From Ferrovibrio sp041906005 (GTDB lineage: Bacteria > Pseudomonadota > Alphaproteobacteria > Ferrovibrionales > Ferrovibrionaceae), in NCBI RefSeq assembly GCF_041906005.1, contig NZ_JAYRJY010000002.1:310001-374000 (forward strand): DNA of 64,000 bases, written 5' to 3'. The notes beneath the pieces are model-generated. The model did not search any database, had not been told where the DNA came from, and saw only the letters and a list, made by a program, of their open reading frames with translations. Positions 55,825 through 64,000 of this stretch are shown piece after piece. Position 1 is the stretch's first letter. The number at the start of each line of letters is the position of its first letter. The position numbers were made by a program, and so were the translations under genes.

Positions 55825-57045
55825 ATGCACCGATTTGGTCTGTTTGTGGGTCGGACTCTGCCCGTCCTTGTAACAATCTGTTTCATTGCCGCCCTGACCT
55901 CCCTTTCCGCCCCGGCACATGCGGGCGGATATTCCGCCATCGTGGTCGATGCCGATACCGGCCGTGTGCTGCACGCCCATGAAGCCGATACCCAGCGCTA
56001 CCCGGCCTCGCTGACCAAGATGATGACCCTCTACATGGCGTTCGACGCCCTGAAGGATGGTCGCCTGAAGCTGGACCAGCGCATCCCGGTCAGCGCCCAT
56101 GCCGCCGGCCAGGCGCCGTCCGCCATTGGCCTGCGTCCCGGTCAGACCCTGATCGTGCGCGATGCCATTCTGGCCGCCGTGACCAAATCCGCCAACGACG
56201 CCACCGTGGCGCTGGGCGAAGCCATTGGCAGCGGCAGCGAGGCACAATTCGCCGCCATGATGACCCGCCGCGCGCACCAGCTCGGCATGACCAGCACCAC
56301 CTTCCGCAATGCCTCGGGCCTGCCCAATCCGGGCCAGAAGACGACCGCCCGCGACATGGCCACCCTGGCCCAGGCCCTGCTGAAGAACCACAAGACCTAC
56401 TACACCTACTTCTCCACGCCGGAATTCGAGTGGAACGACAAGGTGTTCAACAACCACAACCATCTGCTGAAGCGCTATGAAGGCGTGGATGGCATCAAGA
56501 CCGGTTACATCCGCGCCTCGGGCTTCAACCTGGTAGCCTCGGCCAAGCGCGACGGTCGCCGCGTCATCGGCGTGGTATTCGGCGGCACCAGCGTCACCGC
56601 CCGCGACAACCGCATGATCGAGCTGCTCGACACCGCTTTCGAGAAGATCGACGGCAGCAACGCGCCGGTGATGGCTGAAAAGACCGACCGCAATTTCGGC
56701 CTGATCTCCAGCGCCGAGGCCGCGACGGCCAAGCCGGCGAAGTCGAAGCAGGTTAAGCCCCGCACGGAAGCCAAGGCCAGCAATGGCGCCAACGGCGGCG
56801 CCGGCAATGGCGAATGGGCTGTTCAGCTCGGCGCCTTCAAGCAGGCGGCCGCGGCCGAAAAGCTGCTCGACCGCGTGCGCAGCAAACTGCCAGCCGCCGA
56901 ACCGCTGGTCGATGCCGTGGATGCAGGCAAGGTCACGCTCTATCGCGCCCGCCTCACCGGCCTGACCCAGACCAGCGCGCGCCAGGCCTGCGAACAGCTC
57001 AAACGCGAGAAGATGACCTGCTCGGTCGTCTCGCCTGACGCCTGA
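55825..57045 (+). CDS. D-alanyl-D-alanine carboxypeptidase with SPOR domain
   Basis: A 406-residue precursor. The ATG at 55825 with ribosome site AAGGTGGGGG begins a signal peptide ending APAHA|GG. The penicillin-binding core has SxxK at S62-K65, SxN at S122-N124 and KTG at 225-227. A linker rich in Lys and Gly leads to a SPOR domain at about 330-405 (WAVQLGAFKQ) that binds denuded peptidoglycan at the septum. It trims pentapeptides in the periplasm. It is followed by a strong terminator. Confidence 0.95.
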   Translation: MHRFGLFVGRTLPVLVTICFIAALTSLSAPAHAGGYSAIVVDADTGRVLHAHEADTQRYPASLTKMMTLYMAFDALKDGRLKLDQRIPVSAHAAGQAPSAIGLRPGQTLIVRDAILAAVTKSANDATVALGEAIGSGSEAQFAAMMTRRAHQLGMTSTTFRNASGLPNPGQKTTARDMATLAQALLKNHKTYYTYFSTPEFEWNDKVFNNHNHLLKRYEGVDGIKTGYIRASGFNLVASAKRDGRRVIGVVFGGTSVTARDNRMIELLDTAFEKIDGSNAPVMAEKTDRNFGLISSAEAATAKPAKSKQVKPRTEAKASNGANGGAGNGEWAVQLGAFKQAAAAEKLLDRVRSKLPAAEPLVDAVDAGKVTLYRARLTGLTQTSARQACEQLKREKMTCSVVSPDA

Positions 57046-57068
57046 TCCATCCTCGTATTTCGTTCTGG

Positions 57069-57107
57069 CGCCGCGGTGACAGCCATCACCGCGGCGTCTG
57101 TGTTTTT
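57069..57107 (+). terminator. Intrinsic terminator of the carboxypeptidase gene
   Basis: An 11-bp stem (CGCCGCGGTGA at 57069-57079 with TCACCGCGGCG at 57086-57096) is followed by TCTGTGTTTTT. Confidence 0.9.
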
Positions 57108-57196
57108 ATACCAGCATTGAGTGCCCTGTCCGCTCGGCCCACCCCAAGCTGACGCAGGTTTCCCATGAAGCCCGACTTCCGGCTATCCTGCCCCGC

Positions 57197-58249
57197 ATGA
57201 CCTCACCCAACCTGCTCCGCCGCTATCAAAAAACCCTGGCCTATGTGCTGGCGGTGTCGGCCGTCGCCGGCGCGATCTATGGCGGTGTCCTCACCTATAT
57301 CCTGGCCTATGGCGAGCCGCATGAATTGCTGGAGGACATCGTCCGCGGCACACTGCGCGGCATCTTCACCGGCCTGATGATCGGCGGACTGATCGGCTGG
57401 TTCGATATTTTCCTGGTCAATACCGGCCGCGCCCGGCTGCGCAGCCTGCCCTTCCTCTGGCTGGTCCTGATCAAGGGGGCATACTACACCGCCGCGATCC
57501 TGGGCAGCGTCTGGCTGGGCGGGCAGCTGTTCCGCATTGACGGCGATCCTGGCACGGGCTTCAACCGTACCACGATCATCACCGTGGCTTTCGCATTGCT
57601 CTTCAGCACGGTGTTTTCCTTCGTGATGGAAATGTCCCTGCTGCTGGGGCCCGGCGTCCTGGGCAACATGCTGCGCGGGCGCTATCACCATCCCCGCCGT
57701 GAAAACCGCCTGTTCGTGTTTTTCGACATGCGTGGCTCAACGGCTATTGCCGAGCGGATCGGCGACCTGGCTTTCCATCGCCTGCTCAATCGGTTTTTCT
57801 CCGATCTCACCGAGCCGGTGCTGAGCTGGCGCGGCGTGATCCACAAATATGTCGGCGACGAGATGATCGTGACCTGGCCGCTGGACGGCCGCCGCGATGC
57901 ATCCGGCGGATTCGCCGCCGTGGCCGAGGCCCATGCGCGGCTCGACAGCCTGCGCGATGACTACCTGCGCGATTTCGGCGTGGCCCCGCAATTCCGCGCC
58001 GTGCTCCATGCCGGCGAGGTGGTGACCGGCGAGATGGGCGAAGTGAAACGCGAGATCGTGCTGCTGGGCGATACCATCAACACCACCGCCCGGATAGAGC
58101 AACTCGCCAAGAGCCTGCCTGAACATGCCACCATCGCCTCGGCCGAGGCCGTTGCCGCCGTCCCGCCGCCCGGGGTGGCCGCCACCCCGCTGGGGCAGTT
58201 CTCGCTCCCCGGCAAAAGCGCTGCTATAACCCTGTTCGCCGTCTCGTAA
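57197..58249 (+). CDS. Membrane-bound class III adenylate/guanylate cyclase
   Basis: A 350-residue protein. Four hydrophobic helices (about 11-35, 52-75, 84-110, 125-150) anchor it to the membrane. The cyclase domain follows: first metal Asp D177 in FVFFDMRGSTAIAE, second in KYVGDEMIVTWPL (D221), and the LLGDTINTTARIEQLA transition-state Asn and Arg. Purine-specifying positions cannot be judged by eye. It makes cAMP or cGMP. It stands alone after a terminator. Confidence 0.9.
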   Translation: MTSPNLLRRYQKTLAYVLAVSAVAGAIYGGVLTYILAYGEPHELLEDIVRGTLRGIFTGLMIGGLIGWFDIFLVNTGRARLRSLPFLWLVLIKGAYYTAAILGSVWLGGQLFRIDGDPGTGFNRTTIITVAFALLFSTVFSFVMEMSLLLGPGVLGNMLRGRYHHPRRENRLFVFFDMRGSTAIAERIGDLAFHRLLNRFFSDLTEPVLSWRGVIHKYVGDEMIVTWPLDGRRDASGGFAAVAEAHARLDSLRDDYLRDFGVAPQFRAVLHAGEVVTGEMGEVKREIVLLGDTINTTARIEQLAKSLPEHATIASAEAVAAVPPPGVAATPLGQFSLPGKSAAITLFAVS

Positions 58250-58448
58250 ACGATACAAAAAAACTTGAGGACATGTTCGGTATCCCGTTGCTGACAAGCC
58301 CCGGCCGGTTGGCTATCCTGACCGCAGCCCGAAGCCCTGATTTGCCGCCCCGTATTTGCGGACGGCATGGCATCCCGCCCCTTGGTTGCTTCTCCCTGTC
58401 TGGCGCATGGCACAGACAGGAGGGCAACACCGAGGAGTAATCAAGACA

Positions 58449-59711
58449 ATGTCTGCGCCTATCTACAGCATGGCATTCATCGCCGGCCGCGTGCTGTTGC
58501 CTTTTGCCTGCGGCTATTTCATGTCCTACCTGTTCCGCAGCGTGAATGCGGTGATCGCGCCAAACCTGCAGCGCGACCTAGGAATCGGCGCCGGCGACCT
58601 CGGCACGTTGACCGCGGCCTATTTCGTCGCCTTCGCCGCCTTCCAGCTTCCCTTGGGCATCCTGCTCGACCGTTTCGGCCCGCGCCGCGTGCAGGCCGCA
58701 CTGCTGCTCTCGGCGGCGCTCGGCGCAGTCGTCTTCGCCGTCGGCTCAGGCCTGAGCCACCTGATCATCGGCCGCGCCATGATCGGTCTGGGTGTCGCCG
58801 GCGGCCTGATGTCGGCCATGAAGGCGATCGCGCTGTGGCTACCCAAGGAGCGCTGGGCTCTGGCCAATGGCGTGTTCATGACTGCTGGCGGCCTGGGCGC
58901 GCTGGCCGCCACCCTTCCTGTGGAGCTGGCGCTGGAGCATGCGCATTGGACCATGCTGTTCTGGGGACTGGCGGTGCTGACTGTCTGTGCCTCGCTGACC
59001 ATCTTCTTTGTGGTGCCTGAGCGGCCGCGCGCCGCCAGCCAGATGCTTGGCCTCGGTGCGCAGTTGCGCGAATGCGGCCGGTTCCTTGCCGACCGCCGCT
59101 TCTGGCGCATTGCGCCGGTCTCGATGATGGGCATGGCCAGCGGCATGGCGATCCAGGGCCTGTGGGCCGGACCCTACCTGCGCGATGTCGGCGGACTGGA
59201 CCGCGCCGCCGCCGCAAAGCTGCTGTTCCTGCTGGCCGCCGCCCTCACTGCCGGCTTCACGCTTACGGGCATCGCGGCCGACCGGCTGCAGAAGCGCGGC
59301 ATCCCGCTCAGTCGCACCATGGTCTGGGGCGTATCGCTCTATGCCATTGTGCTGGCCGTCATGGCGAGCGGATGGACGCCGACCAACCCGCTGCTTTGGA
59401 TCGCCTTCGGCATCATCAGCAATACCACCGTGCTCGCCTATCCGATTCTCAGCGGCCAGTTCACCCTGGAACAGGCCGGCCGGGTGAATACCCTGCTGAA
59501 TGGTGTGGTGTTCGGCTTCACCTTCTTCGCCCAGGCGGGCATGGGCTGGCTGATCGATCTTTGGCCGCGTGGCGCCGACGGCAGCTATCCGGCAGAAGCC
59601 TATCGCTGGACCTTTGGGCTGGCGTTGGTTCTGCTGCTGCTGGCGCTCGGCTGGTATCTGCGTGGCGAGCGCGCGGCTCAGGCCCTGACGGCGGGACGGC
59701 CGACCGAATAA
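58449..59711 (+). CDS. MFS transporter
   Basis: A 420-residue, 12-helix protein. The ATG at 58449 lies after a GAGGAG ribosome site. YFMSYLFRSVNAVIAPNLQRDLG, the loop LGILLDRFGPRRVQ and the second-half LTGIAADRLQKRG are typical of MFS proteins that take up nitrate, sugar phosphates or organic anions. The substrate is not clear. Its 3' end overlaps convergent ugd by 34 bases. Confidence 0.87.
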   Translation: MSAPIYSMAFIAGRVLLPFACGYFMSYLFRSVNAVIAPNLQRDLGIGAGDLGTLTAAYFVAFAAFQLPLGILLDRFGPRRVQAALLLSAALGAVVFAVGSGLSHLIIGRAMIGLGVAGGLMSAMKAIALWLPKERWALANGVFMTAGGLGALAATLPVELALEHAHWTMLFWGLAVLTVCASLTIFFVVPERPRAASQMLGLGAQLRECGRFLADRRFWRIAPVSMMGMASGMAIQGLWAGPYLRDVGGLDRAAAAKLLFLLAAALTAGFTLTGIAADRLQKRGIPLSRTMVWGVSLYAIVLAVMASGWTPTNPLLWIAFGIISNTTVLAYPILSGQFTLEQAGRVNTLLNGVVFGFTFFAQAGMGWLIDLWPRGADGSYPAEAYRWTFGLALVLLLLALGWYLRGERAAQALTAGRPTE

Positions 59712-60994
59712 TAGCTGAACCCGGCCTGGCGCATTTCCGTCGGCTTGTAGATGTTGCGCAGGTCGACCAGCACCGGCTGCTTGAGCAGACTTTTCAGGCG
59801 AGCCATGTCGAGCGCGCGGAACTGGTTCCATTCGGTGATGATCACCAGCACGTCGGCGCCCTTGGCCGCGTCATAGGAGTCGGCGCACCAGACGATATCC
59901 TGCAGCAGCTTTTTGGCCTCGTTCATGCCCTCGGGGTCAAAAGCCCGGATCGTGGCACCCGCAGCCTGCAAGGCCGGCAGGATTTCCAGGCTGGGACTGT
60001 CGCGCATGTCGTCGGTCTCGGGCTTGAAGGTGAGCCCCAGCACCGCGACGGTCTTGCCCTTCACGTTGCCGCCGCACGCCTCGATCACCTTCTCGGCCAT
60101 ACGCCGCTTGCGGATGTCATTGATCTCGACCACCGTTTCGACAATGCGCAGCGGCGCGTCGAACTTGCGGCCGGTCGCTACCAGGGCCTGGGTGTCCTTG
60201 GGAAAACACGAGCCACCGTAGCCCGGCCCGGCATGCAGGAACTTGCCACCGATACGGCCATCCAGACCGATGCCACGCGCCACGTCCTGCACGTTCACAT
60301 TCACCTTCTCGCACAGGTCGGCGATTTCATTGATGAAGGTGATCTTGGTGGCGAGGAAGGCATTGGCCGCATACTTGATCAACTCGGCTGTTTCCAGCGC
60401 GGTGAACAGGATCGGCGTCTCGTTCAGGTATAGCGGCCGATATAGCTGGCGCAGCAATTCGCGCGCCCGATCGCTCTCGGCGCCGCAGACCACGCGGTCG
60501 GGCCGCATGAAATCCTCGATCGCCGCGCCTTCGCGCAGGAATTCCGGATTGGACGCCACCTCGAATTCACCATTCGGTCGGGTTTCGCGGATGATACGCT
60601 CGACCTGGCGACCGGTGCCGACCGGCACAGTCGACTTGGTGACCACCAGGGTATAGCCCTCGATGGCCTCGGCGATTTCCTTGGCGGCGGCATAAACATA
60701 GGAGAGATCGGCTTCGCCATCGCCGCGGCGGGATGGCGTGCCAACGGCGATGAAAACGGCATCGGCCTCTTTCACCGCGGCTTTGACATCCTGGGTGAAA
60801 GAAAGCCGGCCAGCCTTGACGTTACGGGTCACCAGATCATCGAGGCCGGGCTCGAAGATCGGTATCTCGCCACGCTGAAGACTGCCGATACGGTCCGGGT
60901 TCTTGTCGACGCAAACGACCGTGTGGCCGAACTCGGAGAAACAAGTACCCGACACCAGTCCCACATAGCCGGTGCCGATCATGGCTACACGCAT
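59678..60994 (-). CDS. ugd: UDP-glucose 6-dehydrogenase
   Basis: A 438-residue enzyme that oxidises UDP-glucose to UDP-glucuronate. It has the NAD motif MIGTGYVGLVSG, STVPVGTGRQ, LIKYAANAFLATKITFINE and the catalytic Cys C263 in GPGYGGSCFPKDTQAL. UDP-glucuronate feeds polysaccharide, capsule or lipid A modification. It lies 27 bases after galU, which supplies its substrate, so the two form an operon. Confidence 0.96.
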   Translation of the reverse strand: MRVAMIGTGYVGLVSGTCFSEFGHTVVCVDKNPDRIGSLQRGEIPIFEPGLDDLVTRNVKAGRLSFTQDVKAAVKEADAVFIAVGTPSRRGDGEADLSYVYAAAKEIAEAIEGYTLVVTKSTVPVGTGRQVERIIRETRPNGEFEVASNPEFLREGAAIEDFMRPDRVVCGAESDRARELLRQLYRPLYLNETPILFTALETAELIKYAANAFLATKITFINEIADLCEKVNVNVQDVARGIGLDGRIGGKFLHAGPGYGGSCFPKDTQALVATGRKFDAPLRIVETVVEINDIRKRRMAEKVIEACGGNVKGKTVAVLGLTFKPETDDMRDSPSLEILPALQAAGATIRAFDPEGMNEAKKLLQDIVWCADSYDAAKGADVLVIITEWNQFRALDMARLKSLLKQPVLVDLRNIYKPTEMRQAGFSYYSVGRPAVRA

Positions 60995-61021
60995 CGTCTA
61001 ATCCCCCACGCCGCTGAATGG

Positions 61022-61900
61022 TCAGAGCGTCTTGCTGATCTCGCGAATGATGGCTGCCGCATCGCTGCGCATGTCCTGCCGATGCAGGGCAAAAGCGATG
61101 TTGGCATGCAGGAACCCGATCTTGTCGCCGCAATCGTAACGTGTGCCCGAGAAACGCAGGCCATGGAACGGCACTTCGCCGATCATGCGGGCCAGCGCGT
61201 CGGTCAGCTGAATCTCGCCACCGGCGCCACGTTCCACCTGATCGAGATGATCGAACACGCTGGGCTGCAAGATGTAACGGCCGATCACGGCGGTCCGCGA
61301 CGGCGCTTTGTCCGGGCTCGGCTTTTCCACCAGCCCCTTCACTTCCACCAGCTTGTCGGCATCCTTGCCGGGCTGGATGATGCCGTAGCGCTTGGTGTGT
61401 TCCTGCGGCACGTCCATGGCGGCGATCATGTTGCCGCCCACCTTGTTATAGGCTTCGACCATTTCGGCCAGGCAGCCGCGCGGCGACAGGATCAGGTCGT
61501 CGGCGAGCAATACGGCAAAAGGCTCGTTGCCCACCAGAGACTTGGCGCAGCGCACGGCATGGCCCAGCCCCTGCGGTTCCATCTGGCGGGTGTAGGAAAC
61601 GGCTCCGGCCTTGGGCATCCAGCTATTGATGGCTTCCAAAAGATCAGTCTTGTCGCGCTCCCGCAGCACGTCTTCCAGTTCGTAAGAGCGGTCGAAGTGG
61701 TCCTCGATCGCCTGCTTGCCGCGGCCGGTGACGAAAATGAATTCCTCGATGCCGGCCGCCTGGGCCTCCTCGACCGCATACTGGATCAGCGGCTTGTCGA
61801 CGACCGGAAGCATTTCTTTCGGCATCGCCTTGGTGGCCGGCAGGAAGCGGGTGCCGAGGCCGCCGACGGGAAACACGGCAGTACGGATCGGACGGATCAT
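61022..61900 (-). CDS. galU: UTP-glucose-1-phosphate uridylyltransferase
   Basis: A 292-residue nucleotidyltransferase. The ATG at 61900 places the conserved VFPVGGLGTRFLPATKAMPKEMLPVVDKP at the N-terminus. Further marks are FVTGRGKQAIEDHFD, QMEPQGLGHAVRCAKSLVGNEPFAVLLADDL and VEKPSPDKAPS. It makes UDP-glucose from glucose 1-phosphate and UTP, and precedes ugd. Confidence 0.96.
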   Translation of the reverse strand: MIRPIRTAVFPVGGLGTRFLPATKAMPKEMLPVVDKPLIQYAVEEAQAAGIEEFIFVTGRGKQAIEDHFDRSYELEDVLRERDKTDLLEAINSWMPKAGAVSYTRQMEPQGLGHAVRCAKSLVGNEPFAVLLADDLILSPRGCLAEMVEAYNKVGGNMIAAMDVPQEHTKRYGIIQPGKDADKLVEVKGLVEKPSPDKAPSRTAVIGRYILQPSVFDHLDQVERGAGGEIQLTDALARMIGEVPFHGLRFSGTRYDCGDKIGFLHANIAFALHRQDMRSDAAAIIREISKTL

Positions 61901-62198
61901 GGATGGCGCGACTTTCTTGGTTGTTGTTGCGGGCGGATGATTCGGCCAGGCACCCCAGCACTCGTCCCCTGGACGATTCCCTCTGAGGCACAGGCGGTTT
62001 TTACGCCGGCCTCCCGGCGGGTGCAATGGGGGTGGCCGGATTGCTCATGCACCGCTTATCTCCTTGTAATGGGGCGGAAATGCGACCGTCCGCCGCCGAT
62101 TTCAGGGCATCCCGGCCTGCTTTCCCTGCCTGCCCGGCCGCCGTATCATGCCCGGCCGGGATGAAAGCCCACGAAGACGCACCTTGAGGAAACGATCG

Positions 62199-62999
62199 AT
62201 GTCCGCCGCGCCAGACCCGTCCGCCCAGCCTGTCCTGCGCGACCAGCCCGAAGCCGGGATTGCCCGCCTGACCCTGAACCGGCCCAAGGCTTATAACAGC
62301 CTATCGGTCGGGCTGATGGCAGCATTGCAGGCCGAGCTGGATGCCATCAAGGCTGACCGCAGTGTCAAAGCGGTGATTATCGCCGCCAATGGCCCGGGCT
62401 TCTGCGCCGGCCATGACCTGAAGGAAGTGCGAGCCAATCCGGGCCGGCAGCATTACGAAGCCCTGTTCCGGCAATGCTCGATGCTGATGCAGTCAGTCAT
62501 AGCCCTGCCCCAGCCGGTGATTGCCCAGGTGCATGGCATCGCCACCGCCGCCGGCTGCCAATTGGTCTCAAGCTGTGACCTTGCCGTGGCGGCTGAAACG
62601 GCGCGGTTTGCCACACCGGGCGTCAATATCGGCCTGTTCTGCTCAACGCCCATGGTGGCGCTGTCGCGCAATGTCACGCGCAAACACGCCATGGAAATGC
62701 TGCTGACCGGCGACATGCTGCCGGCCAGCCGCGCAGCCGAGATCGGCCTGGTCAACCGCGTGGTGCCCGAATCCGATCTTGCCGTCGCCGCGCTTGGCTT
62801 GGCCCGCCAGATCGCGGCGAAATCGCCACTGACTGTGAAGATCGGCAAGGAAGCCTTCTACCGTCAGCTCGATATGACGCTGGCACAGGCCTACGATTAT
62901 GCCAGCCGGGTGATGACGGAAAACATGCTGGCGCGCGATGCCGAGGAAGGTATCGATGCCTTCATCCAGAAACGTGAACCGAAATGGGAAGGGCGCTGA
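62199..62999 (+). CDS. Enoyl-CoA hydratase/isomerase-family protein (ECHDC3-like)
   Basis: A 266-residue crotonase-fold protein. The ATG at 62199 follows TTGAGGAAACG. It shows LTLNRPKAYNSLSVGLM, the oxyanion segment GFCAGHDLKEVRAN, and HGIATAAGCQLVSSCDLAVAAETARFATPGVNIG. The two catalytic glutamates of mitochondrial-type hydratase are replaced here (GCQL and TPGV), so simple hydration is doubtful. It precedes a CoA-binding protein by one base. Confidence 0.85.
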   Translation: MSAAPDPSAQPVLRDQPEAGIARLTLNRPKAYNSLSVGLMAALQAELDAIKADRSVKAVIIAANGPGFCAGHDLKEVRANPGRQHYEALFRQCSMLMQSVIALPQPVIAQVHGIATAAGCQLVSSCDLAVAAETARFATPGVNIGLFCSTPMVALSRNVTRKHAMEMLLTGDMLPASRAAEIGLVNRVVPESDLAVAALGLARQIAAKSPLTVKIGKEAFYRQLDMTLAQAYDYASRVMTENMLARDAEEGIDAFIQKREPKWEGR

Positions 63000-63000
63000 C

Positions 63001-63504
63001 GTGAGCGCGACATTGGAAAAGATCGACCACGACAATTACGACGACGATTACATCCGCGGCATCCTGCGCCGAACCAATGTGATCGCCATGGTGGGTGCCA
63101 GCCCGAACTGGAACCGCCCCTCTTACTTTGCCATGAAGTACCTGCAGCAGAAGGGCTACCGTGTCATACCGGTGAATCCCAAGGAAGCCGGTGGCGCAAT
63201 CCTGGGGGAAAGGGTTTATGCCAGCCTGGCCGAGATTCCGGTGAAGGTGGACATGGTGGATTGCTTCCGCGCCTCGGCCGCCATCCCGCCGATAGCCGAT
63301 GAGGCGATAAAGATCGGCGCGAAAGTATTGTGGCTGCAGCTTGGCGTACGCAACGACGAGGCCGCCGCCAAGGCCGAGGCCGCCGGCCTGCAGGTGGTGA
63401 TGAATCGCTGCCCCAAGATCGAGTTCGGGCGCCTGAGCCGCGAGATCGGCTGGATGGGCGTCAATACCCGCGTCATCAATTCGAAAAGACAGAGCAGGAT
63501 CTGA
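63001..63504 (+). CDS. CoA-binding protein (YccU type)
   Basis: A 167-residue Rossmann protein. The GTG at 63001 immediately follows the preceding stop. It has NVIAMVGASPNWNRPSYFAMKYLQQKGYRVIPVNPKEAG and VDMVDCFRASAAIPPIADEAIKIGAKVLWLQLGV, then VVMNRCPKIEF. Members bind CoA but have no established reaction. It sits between an enoyl-CoA hydratase-like gene and metY, a common alphaproteobacterial order. Confidence 0.92.
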   Translation: MSATLEKIDHDNYDDDYIRGILRRTNVIAMVGASPNWNRPSYFAMKYLQQKGYRVIPVNPKEAGGAILGERVYASLAEIPVKVDMVDCFRASAAIPPIADEAIKIGAKVLWLQLGVRNDEAAAKAEAAGLQVVMNRCPKIEFGRLSREIGWMGVNTRVINSKRQSRI

Positions 63505-63506
63505 CC

Positions 63507-64000
63507 GTGGCTGCTGATAGCAAACCCGCCGCCCGCGCGGCGGAAAATACCTCGTCGTTCGGCTTCGATACCATGCAGGTGCATGCCGGCACCGCGCCCG
63601 ATCCGGCCACCGGCGCACGAACCACGCCGATCTACCAGACTACGGCCTTTGTGTTCGAGGATGCCGACCAGGCTGCATCGCTGTTCAACCTGCAGACCTT
63701 TGGCAACATCTACACCCGCCTGACCAACCCCACCACGGCGGTCTTCGAGCAGAAGATCGCGGCGCTGGAGAATGCCCGGGCTGCGACGGCCGTGGCCTCG
63801 GGCCATGCAGCACAACTGGTCGCCTTCCATATGCTGATGAACCCGGGCGATCACATCGTCGCCTCGCGCAAGCTCTATGGCGGCTCGATCACCCAGCTTG
63901 GCGTCAGCTTCAAGCGGTTCGACTGGCATACCACCTTCGTTGACCCAGACGACATCAACGGCTTCGCAGCCGCGATCACGCCGAGGACGAAAGCCATCTT
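63507..64000 (+). CDS. metY: O-acetylhomoserine sulfhydrylase, N-terminal part (3' truncated)
   Basis: The gene starts at a GTG (63507), two bases after the preceding stop, and runs off the window. The visible 164 residues show GFDTMQVHAGTAPDPATGARTTPIYQTTAFVFED, NIYTRLTNPTTAVFEQKIAALENARAATAVASGHAAQ and ASRKLYGGSITQL, which match the Cys/Met metabolism PLP family and in particular MetY. It makes homocysteine from O-acetylhomoserine and sulfide. The PLP lysine lies beyond the window. Confidence 0.92.
   Translation, partial: MAADSKPAARAAENTSSFGFDTMQVHAGTAPDPATGARTTPIYQTTAFVFEDADQAASLFNLQTFGNIYTRLTNPTTAVFEQKIAALENARAATAVASGHAAQLVAFHMLMNPGDHIVASRKLYGGSITQLGVSFKRFDWHTTFVDPDDINGFAAAITPRTKAI

Overview
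The window is a gene-dense, G+C-rich chromosomal segment of an alphaproteobacterium, most likely from the Rhodospirillales or a close relative. This is inferred from gene content rather than from a marker gene. The evidence is the divK-pleD cell-cycle pair, the alaC-hom-glpX-recJ run, the topA-rnr...rpmG block, an EipB-type envelope protein, clpS-clpA next to a phasin, and a class I polyhydroxyalkanoate synthase. I see no prophage, transposase, CRISPR array, rRNA operon or replication origin. One tRNA (Glu, UUC) is present.

Layout. Positions 1-4.4 kb hold the end of an indolepyruvate oxidoreductase-type gene, a PAS-family protein, an LpxR-type outer-membrane lipid A deacylase, the ribosome-rescue hydrolase ArfB, a small acetyltransferase, a lower-G+C orphan gene and a cytosine deaminase resembling the yeast enzyme. 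Positions 4.7-13.5 kb form one probable operon: a GntR/FadR regulator, a gamma-glutamyltransferase-like Ntn hydrolase, a DUF1028 protein and a complete five-gene peptide-type ABC transporter. It looks like a regulated uptake and hydrolysis system for gamma-glutamyl or related amide compounds. A cupin and a drug/metabolite transporter follow. Positions 15-20.5 kb carry recJ, glpX, hom and alaC on the minus strand. Positions 20.5-27.2 kb hold a lipoprotein, phaC, a REP-like inverted repeat, a tandem muconolactone-isomerase-like protein, a SEC-C protein, a small secreted protein divergent from a LuxR regulator, and a second PAS protein.

Positions 27.3-36.5 kb carry topA, rnr, a phosphodiesterase, corA, a DUF983 protein, two NUDIX hydrolases and rpmG on the plus strand. 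Positions 36.5-39.5 kb hold an MFS transporter, pleD and divK on the minus strand. Positions 39.7-47.5 kb hold a HAD phosphatase with a fructokinase, EipB, an exact 10-bp-period TTCG array, a GGDEF protein, two RidA paralogues, a second phosphodiesterase, a FemAB-like transferase, a HIT protein and a Sel1 protein. Positions 47.5-51.1 kb encode a second peptide ABC system with no ATPase genes. Positions 51.3-57 kb carry clpA, clpS, phasin, a lipoprotein and a D-Ala-D-Ala carboxypeptidase. Positions 57-64 kb hold a membrane adenylate cyclase, an MFS transporter, ugd and galU (UDP-glucuronate supply), an enoyl-CoA hydratase-like protein, a CoA-binding protein and the start of metY.

Most genes are ordinary. 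The observations I rank highest are the 10-bp-period array at 42281-42420, the GGT/DUF1028/ABC operon, the triple-TGATATCA palindrome upstream of arfB, and the fused double muconolactone-isomerase-like protein. All functional calls come from reading the translated sequences and recalling family motifs. No database search was run.
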